Source: Desulfohalobium retbaense DSM 5692
Lineage (GTDB): Bacteria > Desulfobacterota > Desulfovibrionia > Desulfovibrionales > Desulfohalobiaceae
Reading direction: 5' to 3'
NCBI RefSeq assembly: GCF_000024325.1
Contig: NC_013223.1
Location: 310,001-374,000, forward strand
DNA: 64,000 nt
In this document: one piece after another, positions 61,475 to 64,000 of the stretch
Layout of the letters: each line of letters opens with the position of its first letter
Position numbering within the stretch: position 1 is the first letter of the stretch
Notes under the pieces: model-generated
Told to the model about the DNA's origin: nothing
Seen by the model: the letters and a program-made list of their open reading frames with translations, nothing else
The model's database searches: none
Position numbers and translations under genes: made by a program

Positions 61475-63493
61475 TTATTGTTCGGAAGAGGACACGGTCT
61501 GTTCTTTGGGTTGTGTACTGTTGCTGTCGTTTCGGGCTTGGCGCCTTGCGGCGTGGGCCTTTTTTGTTCTTTCCAGGCGACGGCCGAGGGCATCGAGGTT
61601 GGCCGGGCGCAGTCCTCCGGAAACAGGTTGAAATACAAAAAGATCCTGGCGGGCGTGTCCTTCCCGGTCCCATTGGATCGGGGCCAAGGCCCAGGAGAAA
61701 CCGGAAAACGCATGGAGCCGGCTGTTGAGTTCGTCCGCAGTGAACCCGGGAGCGGGATCATCGAACCTGGCGGCAAAGCGGACGAAATCATAGCCGAGCC
61801 CGCTCCAGAAATTCGGCCCGGGCAGACCGGACATCTCCAGTTCCTGCCGTAAAGCGTCCAGTCCGGTCCGTTGCATCCCGGGACTCCAGGCGCCCGGGGT
61901 GAGCGCCAGCCGGAAGTAGCGCTGCTCCAGATCCGCGCCCCGGGCCAGGGCCTGGCTCCAGAGCCGGGGTCCGAGAAACAGAAGCCGGTCTTCGTCGTGG
62001 TAAAAGAAATTGGGGACCATCAGCTGGGCCTTGGAGAGCGTGTCCGGCAGGAAGACAGCCCCGAAGTCGGGTTCCGGGCGAGCGGTCTGATTCCCCTCAC
62101 CTGTGGTTTCGCTGCTCGTTTCTTTGTCCGGGACGCGCAGAAAATCGCCCACCGTCCCGCTCCAGCGGGTCGGAGCGTCGGGAAGGTAATGGGCCAGACC
62201 GGTGATGGTCGCGTTGTGCTGGCGGCTCTGCTCCCAGAACGAGGCCGCCATGCGCCGGCCAAAGGTTTCCTGGGGATACAGGATGGCGATTTTGTCGATC
62301 CCCAGAGCCGAGGCCGCTTTGACCAGGGCGCGGCTCTGGTCTGCGGTGCTGGCAAAAAAGCGCCAGGCTTGGCGTCCTTCTGTGCTGGCGGGGAGGCTGG
62401 ACAGGAAGGTGAAAAAAGCCCGCTTCGTGGGGGCGAGCTGGGTGATCGCCTTCCAACTGGACTGCCGCAGTGGCCCGCCGATGAGTTGGATGTTCTCTGG
62501 CAAGCGGTTCAACTGGTGTTGCCAGTTCTCGGCCGCGGTGTTGATGACGTGAACGGTGATTTTGCCCCCGTGCCGTGAGATCTGCCACTGGGCGGCACTG
62601 GCGCCGCGGACAATATCGCGTCCGAAGCGGGCGTAGGAGCCACTCAAGGGCACGAGCAGGCCGATCTCCTGTTCCGGCGTGCCGTACTCCTGACGAAGGG
62701 CGTCCAAGGTCTCTCGGAAAACAGGCGTCAGGGCTAGGGTTTCCCCGCGGACGACAGCTTCCAATCGGTGCCAGGCAGCCGCCCAGCCGATACGTTCCTC
62801 AGCAAGTTGGCGCCGGGTCCAGACCCACTGCAGGATATTGTGCGGATAGCGCTTTGGTCCTAAGGGACCAATCTGGTCCAATAGATTTTGCCATTGGGCC
62901 TCAGGGGCGTCCTGGACGGTCTCGAGCAGGGAGGATTCGATAAGTTTGCGCTGTTCCGGGGTGGAGGCGGCTTGGTGCACCGCGCTCTGGACTGCAGCGA
63001 AGCGCGCAAAGCTGCCTTGTTGCCAGTAGGCGGTGGTCAGCCGTTCGGCGGCTGGGCGGCGGACGCTCCAGACCGTGTTCGGTGCAACAGCAACCGTATG
63101 GAGGTGCTCCCGGGCCTTCTGGGCGCCTTCGGTCTCTCCCAGAGCCTGGGTGTAGAGTTCATGCCAGGTCCAGTTTTCCCGGGTCTTAGGGTCGACCTGG
63201 GCCCACTGGCGCAGACTCTGCACCGCACGTTCGAAGCGACCCAACTCCAGTGCACTGCGACTGACTCGGCGCCAAGCCGTGCGTTGCGTTTCCTGGTCCA
63301 GATCCTGGGTTTGGAGAAGTTCTTGATACAGGCGCAGACTGCGGGCGTAATTCTGGGCCTGCCACATCCTGGCCGCCTGTTCTTCCAGGGCCGTGGGCGG
63401 CTTTTCCTGGGTGGGCAAGGGTGGCTTGACTGCACAGCCGGAGATCAACACGAAGCCGATCAGGCATATAAGGCAAAGTTTTTGAGGCATCAT
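61475..63493 (-). CDS. LppC/Peripla_BP_6-type outer-membrane lipoprotein
   Basis: A 672-aa lipoprotein with signal MMPQKLCLICLIGFVLISGC and lipobox LISGC (Cys at ~20). Residues ~35-300 are helical and TPR-like (ARMWQAQNYARSLRLYQELLQ, ALELGRFERAVQSLRQWAQVD); from ~305 a periplasmic-binding-protein fold begins (IGLLVPLSGSYARFGRDIVRGASAAQ) and continues to the end. This two-part arrangement is that of LpoA/YraM-type penicillin-binding-protein activators, though an ABC-type receptor remains possible. First gene of the leftward series, 142 bases ahead of gatC. Confidence 0.8.
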   Translation of the reverse strand: MMPQKLCLICLIGFVLISGCAVKPPLPTQEKPPTALEEQAARMWQAQNYARSLRLYQELLQTQDLDQETQRTAWRRVSRSALELGRFERAVQSLRQWAQVDPKTRENWTWHELYTQALGETEGAQKAREHLHTVAVAPNTVWSVRRPAAERLTTAYWQQGSFARFAAVQSAVHQAASTPEQRKLIESSLLETVQDAPEAQWQNLLDQIGPLGPKRYPHNILQWVWTRRQLAEERIGWAAAWHRLEAVVRGETLALTPVFRETLDALRQEYGTPEQEIGLLVPLSGSYARFGRDIVRGASAAQWQISRHGGKITVHVINTAAENWQHQLNRLPENIQLIGGPLRQSSWKAITQLAPTKRAFFTFLSSLPASTEGRQAWRFFASTADQSRALVKAASALGIDKIAILYPQETFGRRMAASFWEQSRQHNATITGLAHYLPDAPTRWSGTVGDFLRVPDKETSSETTGEGNQTARPEPDFGAVFLPDTLSKAQLMVPNFFYHDEDRLLFLGPRLWSQALARGADLEQRYFRLALTPGAWSPGMQRTGLDALRQELEMSGLPGPNFWSGLGYDFVRFAARFDDPAPGFTADELNSRLHAFSGFSWALAPIQWDREGHARQDLFVFQPVSGGLRPANLDALGRRLERTKKAHAARRQARNDSNSTQPKEQTVSSSEQ

Positions 63494-63625
63494 AAGGGCT
63501 CGTCGCCGGGTGTACAGACCGTTCGCCCCGGTTTGGGTACGGGGCGCAAAAACCGCGTGGCGGGGCGCGGTCTGGTCGTATGCGCGGATCATGCCGGCTC
63601 TGGGCCAGCGTGTGTGGCAAGGTCC

Positions 63626-63656
63626 AAAAAAAAATCGAGCCCGGGGGCTCCCGGGC
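63626..63656 (-). terminator. Leftward terminator upstream of the lipoprotein gene
   Basis: On the minus strand GCCCGGG, AGCC loop, CCCGGGC (63639-63656) is followed within five bases by nine T residues (63626-63634 as A on the + strand). It would end a leftward transcript coming from beyond 63660, where no gene is recognised inside the window. Confidence 0.85.
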
Positions 63657-64000
63657 GGAGGAAGTCTAGAAAGCCCCGGAAGGCCTGTCAAGGCAGGACG
63701 TGGTTGTTAGGAGCTTTCACGGCTCCCTCCCCCTTGCCAAGGAGGAGGGCCGTGGAGGGGGTGCTGGGTCGTATCGTTGCCCTCAAATCAACTAGTAGGT
63801 CGGCTCCGGCGCCAGCCGAAGCCGACATGGGGGGGCACACGGCCCGGAAAAAGGGCGTGCGCCACACGCCCCTACAAGCGATAACACAATTCTGCCCCTT
63901 GCCCCCACATCCACCGTAGGGGCGGGCCTTGTGCCCGCCCGGGCAGAGCCAACAGGCACGCAAAGCCGCGAAGGCACGAAGCAAGGCCGGACGGCAAGAG
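63657..64000. other. Repeat-rich end of the window without a gene
   Basis: Contains a GC-rich palindrome (63723-63763), a REP unit GGGCGTGCGCCACACGCCC (63853-63871) followed by CTAC, a second REP of the GGCGGGC..GCCCGCC kind preceded by GTAGG (63916-63950), and at the very end AGGCACGCAAAGCCGCGAAGG-like sequence, similar to short intergenic repeats seen in other bacteria. No open frame of credible coding quality was found. Confidence 0.6.

Noticed and set aside
63900-64000. tRNA gene at the right edge
   Set aside because: No cloverleaf or TTCRANNC T-loop could be built; the sequence is REP and other short repeat material.

Overview
The window looks like chromosomal DNA of a sulfate-reducing deltaproteobacterium, most likely order Desulfovibrionales. 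The evidence is the content: a complete menaquinone reductase operon (qrcABCD), a periplasmic [NiFe] hydrogenase in the small-then-large order typical of Desulfovibrio (hynB-hynA) with its protease and hypC, a fused cobA-hemD, a futalosine-type UbiD decarboxylase and a single-protein oligosaccharyltransferase of the PglB/STT3 type. The species cannot be named from sequence alone. The DNA is GC-rich except for one clearly AT-rich block near 42.85-47.43 kb.

Layout. 0-17 kb holds mostly housekeeping genes: a YkgJ-like cysteine-cluster protein, a BPL-N protein, valS, cobA-hemD, purN, mutM, then a leftward run with a divergent TrpF-like protein, a methyltransferase with a coupled 90-aa protein, a phosphoglycolate-phosphatase-like HAD, an AI-2E-type permease, UbiD/MqnL-like decarboxylase, FxsA, DUF493, an isochorismatase-family hydrolase and serB. 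17-28 kb is the energy region: hynBA, hynD, hypC, manC and qrcABCD with a promoter flanked by two Rex-like palindromes. Periplasmic hydrogenase plus type I cytochrome c3 (not in the window) would feed electrons to Qrc and hence menaquinone. 28-36 kb carries a paired half-size permease, an M29 aminopeptidase, an EamA transporter, mobA, fdhE, a DegT-type sugar aminotransferase and a heptosyltransferase-like GT9.

36-41 kb holds a SWIM/SNF2 helicase and a REP-associated tyrosine transposase (RAYT) flanked on both sides by REP pairs lying in tandem duplications of about 221 and 224 bp. 41-51 kb is a surface-glycan/N-glycosylation region: pglB, two PAPS-type sulfotransferases (one with a frameshift), an O-antigen ligase/polymerase-like protein, two GT4 enzymes, msbA and a NodB deacetylase. 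The AT-rich cassette begins inside the 5' end of pglB and ends inside the 3' end of msbA.

51-63.5 kb is a long leftward housekeeping series: lipoprotein, gatC, gatA, mnmA, mtaB, DUF4416, yicC, remA-like, gmk, pyrF, recJ. No tRNA, rRNA, CRISPR array or prophage was recognised. The most unusual things are non-coding: the REP/RAYT locus, a family of 8-bp AATYCCTC-type repeats placed directly in front of start codons lacking Shine-Dalgarno sequences, and the sharply bounded sulfotransferase cassette beside an oligosaccharyltransferase.
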